NCBI RefSeq assembly: GCF_016592555.1
Contig: NZ_AP014546.1
Coordinates: 310,001-374,000, forward strand
DNA length: 64,000 nt
Origin: Neptunomonas japonica JAMM 1380
Lineage (GTDB): Bacteria > Pseudomonadota > Gammaproteobacteria > Pseudomonadales > Balneatricaceae
Direction: 5' to 3'
Shown in pieces: positions 9,085 to 18,299 of the stretch. The notes under the pieces were generated by a model. The model ran no database searches. It had not been told where the DNA came from and saw only the letters and a list, made by a program, of their open reading frames with translations. A program made the translations under genes and the position numbers. Position 1 is the stretch's first letter. Each line of letters opens with the position of its first letter.

Positions 9085-10083
9085 TTATGCCTCCGTCTTC
9101 AGATTTTTTTCAGTCATTTGGCCTGACATCGACATCGACATAACCGCCATTCTGACAGCAATGCCATTAGTTACCTGGTCAAGAATTAATGACTGTGGGC
9201 CATCTGCGACAGCTGATTCAATTTCTACGCCTCGGTTGATGGGGCCGGGGTGCATGACGACAGCATCAGGTTTGGCGTGTTGAAGCTTTTCGTTGGTTAA
9301 CCCGAACAACTTATAGAATTCTGATTCGCTCGGTAATAGCGCGCTTTTCATGCGTTCTTTTTGTAAGCGCAGCATGATAACCACATCAGCATCTTTAAGG
9401 CCAGATTCCATGCTAGTGAATACCTTGACTCCAAGTGCTTCAATGTTACGTGGCAGTAAGGTATTAGGTGCAACTACACGTATTTCGGCTGCACCTAACG
9501 TGCGCAGTGCATGAATTTGTGAGCGTGCGACACGTGAATGCAAAATATCACCAATAATGGTGACCACTAAGGGTGAAAAATCTCCTTTATGGCGCTTTAT
9601 AGTCAGCATATCTAGCATGGCTTGCGTAGGGTGAGCGTGGCGCCCATCACCTGCGTTTATCACAGCAACGTTAGGTGTAACATGCTCTGCAATAAAGTGT
9701 GCTGCTCCGCTATCTGAATGGCGAACAACAAACATGTCTGAATGCATCGCTTCTAATGTCTGTAGCGTGTCTTTGAGCGTTTCACCTTTTGAAGTAGATG
9801 AGGTGCTGATATTCAGGTTAAGCACATCGGCAGAGAGTCGCTTAGCCGCTAACTCAAACGTACTTAATGTCCGTGTACTTGATTCAAAAAACAGGTTAAC
9901 AACCGTTTTTCCACGCAGTAAAGGCACTTTTTTGACCTGCTGAGCGTTCATGTCTACAAATGAGTCGGCAGTATCAATAATTTCTGTCAGGAGTTCTCTG
10001 GAAAGCCCTTCGGTGGTGATGAAGTGCTTAAGTTGGCCCTCGCTGTTTAGCTGAATGTTGTTCGGGTCGGTAATTTCAAACAT
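9085..10083 (-). CDS. pyrB: Aspartate carbamoyltransferase catalytic subunit PyrB
   Basis: A 332-residue enzyme that condenses carbamoyl phosphate with L-aspartate, the committed step of pyrimidine synthesis. The carbamoyl-phosphate site is [13 protein letters not shown] near residues 65-77, followed by [32 protein letters not shown] and the aspartate-side motif [12 protein letters not shown]. The usual STRTR motif reads STRTL (Leu73), a departure to check. A roughly 20-residue N-terminal extension before the fold is common in the Pseudomonas-type enzyme. It lies in pyrR-pyrB-pyrC', 18 bases after pyrR. Confidence 0.96.
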   Translation of the reverse strand: MFEITDPNNIQLNSEGQLKHFITTEGLSRELLTEIIDTADSFVDMNAQQVKKVPLLRGKTVVNLFFESSTRTLSTFELAAKRLSADVLNLNISTSSTSKGETLKDTLQTLEAMHSDMFVVRHSDSGAAHFIAEHVTPNVAVINAGDGRHAHPTQAMLDMLTIKRHKGDFSPLVVTIIGDILHSRVARSQIHALRTLGAAEIRVVAPNTLLPRNIEALGVKVFTSMESGLKDADVVIMLRLQKERMKSALLPSESEFYKLFGLTNEKLQHAKPDAVVMHPGPINRGVEIESAVADGPQSLILDQVTNGIAVRMAVMSMSMSGQMTEKNLKTEA

Positions 10084-10101
10084 GCTGTGCTCCAGCTCGG
10101 G

Positions 10102-10611
10102 TTAGTCTTTTTGGCTGATTTCCAGTTCCAGAGGGTTGGGTCCGGTCAGTTTAACTTGTTGGTTTGGGCCTAAAGATAAAGTGCTGCCGTATACATCAGC
10201 CTGAATCGGTAATTGCCTGCGTTGCAGATCCAATAAGGTCACTAAGGTAACAGATGATGGACGGCCGTAATCGAATAGCTCATTCAGTGCTGCGCGAATG
10301 GTTCGCCCGCTCATGATGACATCGTCCACCAGTACTATATCGCGTCCCTCTGTAGCGAAAGGGATATGAGATGCTTGAACTTTTGGGTGTAAACCAATTT
10401 GAGAAAAGTCATCACGATAAAACGAAATGTCTAGTGTGCCTATAGGGCTTTCTAATGCAAGTTCTGTATGAAGCCTCTCTGCAATCCAGATACCACCGGT
10501 GCGAATACCTATAATTAGTGGGGCATCTATTTGGCGGTGTATTAAGAGTGTTTTAAGCTCAGAAAGCATTTTGTCGAGTAGGGATTCAACACTCAGTGTT
10601 CCCGATACCAT
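10102..10611 (-). CDS. pyrR: PyrR bifunctional pyrimidine regulator / uracil phosphoribosyltransferase
   Basis: A 169-residue phosphoribosyltransferase-fold protein. The PRPP-binding loop is [19 protein letters not shown] at about residues 90-108, and [14 protein letters not shown] lies near residues 36-49. Start ATG at 10611 is chosen because GGAGA lies 6-7 bases upstream; an upstream in-frame start at 10671 would run far into ruvX. Even so the gene overlaps the ruvX end by 26 bases. In Gram-positive bacteria PyrR binds mRNA; in Pseudomonas-type operons its role is less certain, and I see no clear attenuator ahead of pyrB. Confidence 0.93.
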   Translation of the reverse strand: MVSGTLSVESLLDKMLSELKTLLIHRQIDAPLIIGIRTGGIWIAERLHTELALESPIGTLDISFYRDDFSQIGLHPKVQASHIPFATEGRDIVLVDDVIMSGRTIRAALNELFDYGRPSSVTLVTLLDLQRRQLPIQADVYGSTLSLGPNQQVKLTGPNPLELEISQKD

Positions 10612-11068
10612 AAAAGTTCTCCAATCGTGTGTGGCTTGGAATGCGCGATGTGCTGCTAAACCAGCTTTCAAGAATTATTTGTGCAGCGATGCCATCGACA
10701 GATTCTTTACGAAAATTAGTACCTCCGCCCTGAGCGAAATGCACTTCTTTTGCTTCAGCCGTTGAAAGTCGCTCATCTACAAGATAACAGGGGAGTTGGT
10801 AGCGGTCTTGAATACGATTGGCAAAGCGGCGTGCTCGGCGTGACATTTCGCTGATGCTGCCATCCATATTTAAGGGTATACCGACAACTAATGTTGCGGG
10901 TTGCCACTCTTTGATGGTGTTGTCTAATGCAGGCCAGTCAGGGGTTCCATCTCGAGCCAGAATGGGGGGTAATGCTAATGTTGTTTCTGTCGTTGGTTGG
11001 CCTGTGGCTATGCCTATGCGGCGTGTTCCAAAATCAAATGCGAGCACTTGTTGGTTGGGTTGGGTCAT
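10586..11068 (-). CDS. ruvX: Putative pre-16S rRNA nuclease / Holliday junction resolvase RuvX (YqgF)
   Basis: A 160-residue RNase H-like protein. Seen: [15 protein letters not shown] at residues 9-23 with the first catalytic Asp, [24 protein letters not shown] and the distal [13 protein letters not shown] with the last acidic residue. YqgF proteins process the 5' end of 16S rRNA and have been called Holliday junction resolvases. The tail beyond the fold, ending YGIGNTEC, overlaps pyrR. The algH-ruvX-pyrR-pyrB-pyrC' order is conserved. Confidence 0.94.
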   Translation of the reverse strand: MTQPNQQVLAFDFGTRRIGIATGQPTTETTLALPPILARDGTPDWPALDNTIKEWQPATLVVGIPLNMDGSISEMSRRARRFANRIQDRYQLPCYLVDERLSTAEAKEVHFAQGGGTNFRKESVDGIAAQIILESWFSSTSRIPSHTRLENFYGIGNTEC

Positions 11069-11100
11069 AGTTATTAGAATTCAGGGTTCTCAGGTTTAAG

Positions 11101-11667
11101 TCAGGCATGCCCAGTGTGGGTCGTCATTAAATTTAAATTAACCCCCAAAATGGTAGCTGCTGCTTGCAATCTTTCTTCAGCGGGTTTGTGAAACATTATA
11201 TCCGAATTTGCTGGACAGCTTAACCATACATTATCAGTTATTTCTTGTTCCAGTTGTCCCGGCCCCCAGCCTGTATGTCCTAAGGTAATCAGTGCTTCTG
11301 CATTATCGTTTAAGGCAATTGCTTCAAGAATGTCCATTGATGTTGTTAAAAACAGCTCATCTGTTACCGCATGGGTAGCAAGCCAAGGATTGCCTAAATA
11401 GTTTTTATGTAGCACAAAGCCTCTGTCACTTTGTACTGGGCCACCAGAATATACTGGAATAGATCTGGCTGTGTTGCTACTGGCTATGCCAAGATGAGAA
11501 AGCATTTTATCGAGGTGAAAGTTTAAGGGACGATTGATAATAAGCCCCATAGCACCGTATTCACTGTGGTCGCAAATATAGATAATTGTTTGTGCAAATG
11601 TCTCATCTTCAAGGTGAGGCATTGAGATTAAAAAGTGGTCGCGCAAACAGGTTTGAATACTAAGCAT
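11101..11667 (-). CDS. algH: AlgH/YqgE family protein (UPF0301)
   Basis: A 188-residue protein with the UPF0301 pattern: DHFLISMPHLEDETFAQTIIYICDHSEYGAMGLIINRPL in the first 50 residues, VYSGGPVQSDRGFVLH in the middle, and LGHTGWGPGQLEQEI near residue 130. AlgH was named for an effect on alginate regulation in Pseudomonas, but the molecular function of the family is not established. It is placed between tonB and ruvX, 38 bases after tonB. Confidence 0.93.
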   Translation of the reverse strand: MLSIQTCLRDHFLISMPHLEDETFAQTIIYICDHSEYGAMGLIINRPLNFHLDKMLSHLGIASSNTARSIPVYSGGPVQSDRGFVLHKNYLGNPWLATHAVTDELFLTTSMDILEAIALNDNAEALITLGHTGWGPGQLEQEITDNVWLSCPANSDIMFHKPAEERLQAAATILGVNLNLMTTHTGHA

Positions 11668-11705
11668 GATAAAACCACATATAATGAAAAACGGACTACT
11701 AAGGT

Positions 11706-12668
11706 TTAGTACAGTTGTGTGGTTTTCTCAAATTTCCAGCTGCGAATGATCTCAAGAACATCCGTATTTTTTCTCATTTCAGTACTGAACGGCTGAAAGG
11801 GGGAGGCCAGTTTGACGATGCGAATAGCAGCATCATCTAAAGTTTTGCTGCCAGATGATTGCGTAATTTCGATGCTTTTTAAACCGCCGTCAGGAAGAAT
11901 CGCAACAAGTACACGTAATGTGCCATACAGTTTTTGGCGTCTTGCTTCTTCTGGATAGTTCATATTGCCTATCATCTCAATACGTCGGCGCCAATTATCA
12001 AGATAGATGGCATCTTCATGAATTGTCGTTGAAACAGAGGATAAACGGCGCGTTTTAGGGCGTTTAGCAAACTGCTCTTGTTGCATCTTTATTTGTGCTT
12101 GAAGGTTGGCAATTTCTAGGCTTTTAGCCAGTAGGGAAGTTGATTGTCCGGTTCTTGGTTGTGCTACTGTTGGTTTGCTTTTACGAGGTTTTGTCGATGC
12201 CTTTTTTTTCTTCTTTTCAGCAGTCGTTGTCACGACCTTGCGTTTACTTTTAGCCGCTTGGTTTGAGTCACCTTTATTGGTTATAGGTTTTTCTAGTACT
12301 TGTCTAGCCTCTGGTGTGGGTTCTGGCTGTTTGGTGGGCTGCGTTGGGCGAGCGGACTGATTGCGAATTTTATTGTCTTGAAACGTTGATCGCTCAGTTG
12401 TTGATGGTAAACGTTTCTCTTCAACGGTACCGCTAGCAAGTTGGTTCGCTTGTGCAAGAAAGTCTGTTTTTTCAGGAGGCTTCTCTACAGCATATTGAGC
12501 GAGTGTTATTTCAAGTGTTTGTACCGCAGGTGTCGAAGATGGACTGATGAATGAGCTACCCAAAATAAGTACAGCATGTAATGCAACCGCCATAAAAAGC
12601 GTAAAACCCAACCGGTCAGTTGCGCTGATAATAGAGCTTGCTGGTATATTTTGAGTAGCACCAGACAC
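11706..12668 (-). CDS. tonB: TonB family energy-transducing protein (TonB3-like)
   Basis: A 320-residue inner-membrane anchored protein. A single membrane helix lies at about residues 20-38 (LGFTLFMAVALHAVLILGS), followed by a long Pro/Lys/Thr-rich periplasmic spacer (about 95-175). A short region with coiled-coil character ends in KMQQEQFAKRPK. The C-terminal TonB domain begins MNYPEEARRQKLYGTLRVLV. The start is a GTG whose G overlaps the gshB stop TAG (TAGTG). In P. aeruginosa the TonB at this locus (TonB3) affects twitching motility, which fits the nearby pilTU; the functional link here is inference. Confidence 0.9.
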   Translation of the reverse strand: MSGATQNIPASSIISATDRLGFTLFMAVALHAVLILGSSFISPSSTPAVQTLEITLAQYAVEKPPEKTDFLAQANQLASGTVEEKRLPSTTERSTFQDNKIRNQSARPTQPTKQPEPTPEARQVLEKPITNKGDSNQAAKSKRKVVTTTAEKKKKKASTKPRKSKPTVAQPRTGQSTSLLAKSLEIANLQAQIKMQQEQFAKRPKTRRLSSVSTTIHEDAIYLDNWRRRIEMIGNMNYPEEARRQKLYGTLRVLVAILPDGGLKSIEITQSSGSKTLDDAAIRIVKLASPFQPFSTEMRKNTDVLEIIRSWKFEKTTQLY

Positions 12669-13621
12669 TATGGCTTGTTCCGTTTCTCTTCGATGGCATT
12701 CATTAGCTGCATTCCAATATCTAAACCAAATTGGTTATCTAGCTCGCGAATACAAGTTGGGCTAGTGACATTAATTTCAGTCAGGTAATCACCAATAACA
12801 TCTATCCCGACAAATAATAACCCTTTCTCTTTGAGTGTAGAACTTACCTGGTCGCATATCCAGCGATCACGATCTGTCAGAGGGCGGCCTTCGCCTTTTC
12901 CTCCGGCTGCTAAGTTGCCTCGGGTTTCTCCTGCCATCGGTACGCGCGCTAAGGCGTAAGGAATGGCTTCGCCATCAATGATCAATATACGTTTGTCGCC
13001 GTTTACTATCTCAGGAAGATATTTCTGCGCCATAATCGTCTGTTTGCCGTGCTCGGTAAGCGTTTCTATAATAACGCCCAAGTTCACACCATCTTCTTTG
13101 ATTCTGAAGATGGATGCTCCACCCATACCGTCGAGTGGTTTGAAAATGACATCTTTATGCTCTGCATGAAATGCCCGCAGCAGTGTTTCATCTGATGTAA
13201 CCAAAAGTGGAGGGCAGCATTGTGGAAAATGCGTGGCAAAAAGCTTCTCGTTAAAATCACGTAAGCTTTGTGTGCGGTTAACAATCATGGTTCCTTGTGC
13301 TTCAGCCATTGCTAAAAGCTGAGTGGTATAAAGGAACTCGTTATCAAATGGAGGGTCTTTTCGCATTAAGATGACATCGAGAGATGAAAGATCTTCAGCT
13401 TGGTATTCGCCTCGCGTAAAAAATGCATCAGGATCCATCGCAACACTTAACGGCGCCATGTTGGCTTTAGCTTTTCCGTCATGCAGGAACAGATGCTTTT
13501 GCTCCATGTACCATAACTCCCAGCCTTTTTGTTGAGCAGCCCATAGCATGGCAAGAGAACTATCTTTTTTGTAGTTAATCCCATCAATGGGGTCCATAAC
13601 AATACCGACTTTTAATGTCAT
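12668..13621 (-). CDS. gshB: Glutathione synthetase GshB
   Basis: A 317-residue ATP-grasp ligase that adds glycine to gamma-glutamylcysteine. The N-terminal MDPIDGINYKKDSSLAMLWAAQ is typical of proteobacterial GshB. ATP-grasp elements are VIFKPLDGMGGASIFRI near residue 160 and VNVTSPTCIRELD at the C-terminus, and the glycine-rich loop is RGNLAAGGKGEGRPL. It is transcribed with tonB through a 1-base stop/start overlap. Confidence 0.97.
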   Translation of the reverse strand: MTLKVGIVMDPIDGINYKKDSSLAMLWAAQQKGWELWYMEQKHLFLHDGKAKANMAPLSVAMDPDAFFTRGEYQAEDLSSLDVILMRKDPPFDNEFLYTTQLLAMAEAQGTMIVNRTQSLRDFNEKLFATHFPQCCPPLLVTSDETLLRAFHAEHKDVIFKPLDGMGGASIFRIKEDGVNLGVIIETLTEHGKQTIMAQKYLPEIVNGDKRILIIDGEAIPYALARVPMAGETRGNLAAGGKGEGRPLTDRDRWICDQVSSTLKEKGLLFVGIDVIGDYLTEINVTSPTCIRELDNQFGLDIGMQLMNAIEEKRNKP

Positions 13622-13685
13622 TCTCTGCTGTCCTCTAGGTCATTTGCCTGATGAGTTTAATCTAAATAGATGGTGCTGGGTTAAC

Positions 13686-14414
13686 CTAACTTAAGTCGCC
13701 CCATAAATACTGTAATATGGCCTGCGCGGCAACCGGTGCGGTTTCTGTGCGCATTACCCTAGGACCAAATGCCACTGGTTTAAAGCCTGCGGCAAGAGCT
13801 ATCTCTACTTCTGCTTCGCTAAGACCGCCTTCTGGGCCTATTAGTAACGCGATGGAGGTGGGACGCTCCAGCTCTTCAAGTGGTTGCTCTGTATGATGGT
13901 GTAACACGAGCTTTAAATCAGCTTCAGTATTGTCTAACCATTGTTGTAATGGTTGGATAGGAGCGATAACAGGAAGCTCATTCCGAAGTGATTGCTCGCA
14001 TGCGCTAATCGCTACTTGTTGCCAGTGTTTAGTGCGCTTGTCTTGGCGGTCATTGTTTAAGCGAACCTCACAGCGTTCGGTAAACAGTGGTGTCATGCAG
14101 TGCATGCCTAGCTCAGTGGCTTTTTGGATAGCGTAATCCATTCGTTCGCCACGAGATATTGCTTGACCAATATGAATTTGTAATGGGCTAGTGCGTGATT
14201 GTGAATGCTCAGAGATGACGGTTACATCGACATGACGTTTATCCACGCGTTCCAGTGTACAAAGAAACTCACTACCATAGCCGTTAAACAAGGTGATGTT
14301 GTCACCTGCTTTCATTCGTAGCACGCGGGATACATGCTGTGTTGTTGCATCACTTAGCGAATAAGTTTGCCCTGTATGTAATTCACAAGGCTCAAAGAAT
14401 CTAGGTATACGCAT
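13686..14414 (-). CDS. rsmE: 16S rRNA (uracil1498-N3)-methyltransferase RsmE
   Basis: A 242-residue SPOUT methyltransferase. The N-terminal PUA-like domain includes HVSRVLRMKAGDNITLFNG. The C-terminal trefoil-knot SAM site shows ALLIGPEGGLSEAEVEIA and the final FGPRVMRTETAPVAAQAIL. It methylates U1498 of 16S rRNA. The gene lies just upstream of gshB with a 64-base spacer, an arrangement also common in Enterobacteria. Confidence 0.96.
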   Translation of the reverse strand: MRIPRFFEPCELHTGQTYSLSDATTQHVSRVLRMKAGDNITLFNGYGSEFLCTLERVDKRHVDVTVISEHSQSRTSPLQIHIGQAISRGERMDYAIQKATELGMHCMTPLFTERCEVRLNNDRQDKRTKHWQQVAISACEQSLRNELPVIAPIQPLQQWLDNTEADLKLVLHHHTEQPLEELERPTSIALLIGPEGGLSEAEVEIALAAGFKPVAFGPRVMRTETAPVAAQAILQYLWGDLS

Positions 14415-14466
14415 ACCATTAAGGTCCGATATTAAAAAGACACATTATGCCATTGTTCGCCTTGGT

Positions 14467-16587
14467 TCAGTCTACTTCTATAATAAGATTTTGATTGTCG
14501 AGCAGTTCAATAAGCTTCTCGTTTTTCAATGGTCTGCTTAATAAGAAGCCTTGTGCTATATCGCAGTTAATCGAGCGTAAGATGTTTAGCTGCTCTACAG
14601 TTTCAACTCCTTCCGCGACTACTTTTACATTGAGTCCTTGAGCCATGTGAATAATGGCTTCTACAATTTTTTTATCGCCTTTGCTGTTTTCTAAATCCTG
14701 GATAAATGATTGATCTATCTTCACCTTATTGATTTGTAAGTTACGGATGCGGCTTAATGAAGAGTAGCCCGTACCAAAATCGTCAATTGAGATACTAATG
14801 CCCATGTGTTGTACCGTCTGGATTTTTTCTTGTAGCATCTCTAAAGAGGCGATCAGCACCCCCTCGGTAAGCTCTAGTTCTAAAGACTCCAATGGGATGT
14901 TGTATTCTTCGGTTGCTTCATGGATAAGCTGCTGAAGATCGCTACGCATGAATGTTAAACCAGAAAGGTTAACGGCAAGCTGAGGAACGTCGAGGCCCAT
15001 TTGCCTCCATTGCTTGATTTGCTTAGCCGCGGCTTTTAAAACCCAGTTATCTAAACGAGTCACTAGCCCGCTTTGTTCTGCAAATACAACAAAAGTTGCG
15101 GGTGAAATAAAGCCGCGTTCAGGGTGCTCCCAACGCAAGAGCACTTCAGCTGAGATGATTTTATTGGTGTGTAAGTCATGCAATGGTTGAAATACGAGGT
15201 AGAACTGATCTTCTTCGATGGCTTGCTGGATGTCTTTCCACAGAATTAGTCGCTCATCTAATGCAAAGGTTTTCAACTGGTTGAAAAACATGTAATCAAG
15301 TTCAAGACGGCGTGCTTCGCTTAGTGCTTCTTCTGCATGGCTTAAAAGTGCTAACTCTTGATCTGCGTCATCGGGCGCAATACTGATGCCTACGCGCGAT
15401 TGAAAAGATAGTTGCTGACCTTCAACCGTTGAAGGCCGCATGATCTCAGTTTGAATTGCATTGATGAGAATGTTTATTTCACGAAGGTCTGACAACTCTG
15501 GGCGTATGACAGTAATAATGTCATCACTGTAGCGTGCCAGTAGGTCGTCACTATGAAGTGTTTTCTTTATTCGGTTGGAAATGTCTATCAAAATTATATT
15601 GCAATAATCTGTTCCCCATTGTGCCAGAATATCTCGAAGCAAAGGCAGCTTGATGGTGATCACTGCACACTTTTTGCCATTGGGTAAAATGGCTAAAAGG
15701 CGAGCGAGTTCATCCTCTAGTGCTTTGCGTGATAGTAGGTGAGTGACAGGGTCGTAAGTGGCAAGGTGCTGGGCTTGAATGCTGGCTTGTTTGAGATCTT
15801 CATTTTCAATGGTTTGTTGGCGAAAGTGCACCAGTGCTTTGGCAATGCTGCCAATTTCGTCGTGGCGCTCGTTGTCGGTAATTTCTTCTGTAATATACCC
15901 TGATGTAAGGCGTTGTATCTGGTCGACAAGTCTGCCCGTAGGTGCTGTGATGCTATTTGCGATACGCCCTGAAACAAGGTATGCCAAGAGGCCTGCAAAA
16001 GTAGCTAACAGTACGAAGGTTATGTGGCGGGAAAAATAAGTATGCTGAATATCATTAAGGTAAATGCCTGAGCCCACAATAAGGTCGGTACCCGGGATGA
16101 GCTTCGCATAGCTAAGCTTTTGAGTGGGTGTCGCGCCCTCTGATTTTGGCCAAAAGTAGGTTGTAAATACCTCTCCTTTTTGACGTACGCCTTCTAGTAT
16201 TGGTTGTGTGATGTAGTCGCCATTGTGGTCTTTGAGCAGGCTGGCATCACGTCCATTAATGTTTGTTAGTATTGGGTGAACAATATTAATGCCAGCGAGA
16301 TCGATAATAAAAATATAGTTGTTATCATCATAGCGAAGAGTGTGTGCAAGTTGTTTTGTAAAGGAGAGCTTTTCTTCTTCAGAAAGCGTGTGGTTATCTG
16401 AAGATAGCACAGGCTTTAATTGACTAATGGCACTATCGACAACGCTTTTGATAATGCTTTTACGAGAGTCAATTAAATCATCATGTGAATACTTGAGTGC
16501 AATAAGAGACACTGCCGCAATACTGAACATTATCAGTGCGACTAGAATAAACAGTTTCCAGCGAATGCTGATGTCTTGTAAACGCAT
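14467..16587 (-). CDS. Membrane c-di-GMP signalling protein: Cache-HAMP-degenerate GGDEF-EAL
   Basis: A 706-residue sensor. The first membrane helix is at about 11-31. A periplasmic Cache domain spans about 35-185 (NNYIFIIDLAGINIVHP is the single-Cache signature), the second helix is near 190-207 and HAMP follows to about 260. The GGDEF-like domain (about 280-435) has RYSDDIITV where RYGGDEF is expected, so cyclase activity is unlikely. The EAL domain keeps EVLLRW, DDFGTGYSSL, KIDQSFI and VAEGVET, so it is probably an active c-di-GMP phosphodiesterase. Two juxtaposed regulators of surface behaviour (pilTU and this gene) share the region, but no link is shown. Confidence 0.93.
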   Translation of the reverse strand: MRLQDISIRWKLFILVALIMFSIAAVSLIALKYSHDDLIDSRKSIIKSVVDSAISQLKPVLSSDNHTLSEEEKLSFTKQLAHTLRYDDNNYIFIIDLAGINIVHPILTNINGRDASLLKDHNGDYITQPILEGVRQKGEVFTTYFWPKSEGATPTQKLSYAKLIPGTDLIVGSGIYLNDIQHTYFSRHITFVLLATFAGLLAYLVSGRIANSITAPTGRLVDQIQRLTSGYITEEITDNERHDEIGSIAKALVHFRQQTIENEDLKQASIQAQHLATYDPVTHLLSRKALEDELARLLAILPNGKKCAVITIKLPLLRDILAQWGTDYCNIILIDISNRIKKTLHSDDLLARYSDDIITVIRPELSDLREINILINAIQTEIMRPSTVEGQQLSFQSRVGISIAPDDADQELALLSHAEEALSEARRLELDYMFFNQLKTFALDERLILWKDIQQAIEEDQFYLVFQPLHDLHTNKIISAEVLLRWEHPERGFISPATFVVFAEQSGLVTRLDNWVLKAAAKQIKQWRQMGLDVPQLAVNLSGLTFMRSDLQQLIHEATEEYNIPLESLELELTEGVLIASLEMLQEKIQTVQHMGISISIDDFGTGYSSLSRIRNLQINKVKIDQSFIQDLENSKGDKKIVEAIIHMAQGLNVKVVAEGVETVEQLNILRSINCDIAQGFLLSRPLKNEKLIELLDNQNLIIEVD

Positions 16588-16708
16588 TAACCCTCAAACC
16601 TCCATACCTACGATTGGGAGTTACAACTGAATAGTAATACTAAGGATGGTTGATATATGAGTTTTGGACACAAAGGTGAAAAATGCCAGTTTTTGGCAAA
16701 TATAGAAA

Positions 16709-16736
16709 CAAAAAAAGGCGCTAGAGCGCCCTTTTT
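16709..16736 (-). terminator. Rho-independent terminator downstream of metK
   Basis: Perfect 6-base stem GGCGCT/AGCGCC with a 2-base loop. It is preceded on the plus strand by an A-run, which reads as a T-run in the direction of metK. A second small hairpin, TGCCA/TGGCA, lies at 16684-16698. Confidence 0.8.
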
Positions 16737-16749
16737 CAGTGTGTGGTGT

Positions 16750-17940
16750 TTAGATGCCCGCGTCTGCTTTTAGGGCTGCTACTTTATCGGTGCGTTCCCA
16801 CGTAAATGCGGTAAAGGTGTCATCCTTTACGGACATTTCATAAGGCAGGCGTCCAAAGTGTCCGTAAGCAGCTGTCGCCTGGTACATAGGGTGTAAAAGG
16901 TCGAGCATACGAGTAATTGCGTGTGGGCGCAGGTCGAAGTGGCGATTGATTAGTCCGATAATCTTCTCATCAGATATTTTGCCCGTTCCGAAAGTATTGA
17001 TAGACACTGATGTAGGTTCAGCAACACCGATTGCATATGATACTTGGATCTCGCAACGATCAGCTAAACCTGCCGCGACGATGTTTTTAGCAACATAACG
17101 GCCAGCATAAGCGGCAGAGCGGTCTACTTTTGATGGGTCTTTGCCCGAAAATGCACCGCCACCGTGACGCGCCATGCCGCCGTAGGTGTCTACAATAATT
17201 TTACGTCCAGTCAGGCCGCAGTCTCCTACAGGGCCGCCGGTAACAAATGAGCCTGTAGGGTTGATGTGGAATTTGGTCTCTTTGGTGAGCCACTCTGCTG
17301 GTAAAACATGCTTGATGATAAGCTCCATGACCGCTTCGCGTAAATCGGACTGGGAAACATCGGCGTTATGCTGAGTTGATAGAACAACCGCATCGATGCC
17401 TGATGGTTTGCCATTTTCATAACGGAATGTCACTTGTGATTTTGCATCAGGGCGCAACCAAGGCAATAAGCCGGATTTTCGAACTTCAGCTTGGCGCTCG
17501 ACCAAGCGATGAGAGTACGTGATCGGTGCTGGCATGAGTACATCAGTTTCGTTCGAGGCGTAACCAAACATCAGCCCCTGATCGCCTGCGCCTTGGTCTT
17601 CTGGTTTCGCTCTATCTACCCCTTGGGCAATTTCATGTGCTTGTTTACCAATAATATTGATAACACCGCATGTCGCTCCATCATACCCAACGTCTGAAGA
17701 GGTATAACCGATATCGCAGATAACGTTACGTACGATGTCTTCAAGGTCGACCCAAGCGGAGGTTGTTATTTCTCCAGAAACAATCGCTACACCTGTTTTA
17801 ACCAGTGTTTCGCAGGCAACACGCGCATATTTATCTTCACTGATAATGGCGTCAAGAACGGCGTCTGAAATTTGGTCGGCAATTTTGTCTGGGTGGCCTT
17901 CAGACACGGATTCAGAAGTAAATAGGCTATATTCGCTCAT
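16750..17940 (-). CDS. metK: S-adenosylmethionine synthetase MetK
   Basis: A 396-residue enzyme forming SAM from methionine and ATP. Seen: [19 protein letters not shown] (residues 9-27), [12 protein letters not shown] near 117-128, the P-loop-like [19 protein letters not shown] near 261-279, and the KVD motif. Full length with no odd residues noticed. It is divergent from tkt across a 359-base spacer that contains repeated CATGAA elements. No methionine or SAM riboswitch could be recognised in front of it. Confidence 0.98.
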   Translation of the reverse strand: MSEYSLFTSESVSEGHPDKIADQISDAVLDAIISEDKYARVACETLVKTGVAIVSGEITTSAWVDLEDIVRNVICDIGYTSSDVGYDGATCGVINIIGKQAHEIAQGVDRAKPEDQGAGDQGLMFGYASNETDVLMPAPITYSHRLVERQAEVRKSGLLPWLRPDAKSQVTFRYENGKPSGIDAVVLSTQHNADVSQSDLREAVMELIIKHVLPAEWLTKETKFHINPTGSFVTGGPVGDCGLTGRKIIVDTYGGMARHGGGAFSGKDPSKVDRSAAYAGRYVAKNIVAAGLADRCEIQVSYAIGVAEPTSVSINTFGTGKISDEKIIGLINRHFDLRPHAITRMLDLLHPMYQATAAYGHFGRLPYEMSVKDDTFTAFTWERTDKVAALKADAGI

Positions 17941-18299
17941 CGCGTGTTTGTATCCTCAATTAAAGCTATCTATAAGAAGTGTCTAATAGAAATTAATTTA
18001 ACTAAATAAAGTCATTTCTATGTAGAACGGTTTCTCATGAAACGATGGAATTCAGAGCATGTGTGGAAGATCACTAACGTCTCTGGTTTGAACTAATGAC
18101 GTATTTTAGCTTTGTTGTGCACTTATTGCATGATATTAGGTCTGGTTTTTCATGAAAATTTCATGAATTAACATGAAAATCCTTCAGTTTTCGTCGAAAT
18201 TGGGTTTAACCGTTGAAGCGAAGCCGTATCTGCGAGAAAATTGCGGCCTGTTTTTATACTTCGCTTCATTAAATTGGGAAAATCCCAGGAGTTGATTGA
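17941..18299. promoter_or_regulatory. Divergent metK-tkt intergenic region with phased CATGAA repeats and structured tkt leader
   Basis: No gene is seen in these 359 bases. Three CATGAA elements start at 18151, 18162 and 18172, spaced 11 and 10 bases, about one helical turn; the first lies in the 12-base palindrome TTTTCATGAAAA (18147-18158). A further TCATGAAA is at 18035. Nearer tkt, TGAAGCGAAG (18214-18223) and CTTCGCTTCA (18259-18268) form a perfect 10-base inverted repeat with nested GCCG/CGGC. TGGGA-AAA-TCCCA (18275-18287) directly abuts the GGAG ribosome binding site at 18288-18291. The regulatory role is inferred. Confidence 0.55.

Noticed and set aside
17941..18299. SAM or methionine riboswitch before metK
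   Set aside because: I could not match any SAM riboswitch core on the metK side; the repeats seen look like protein-binding sites.
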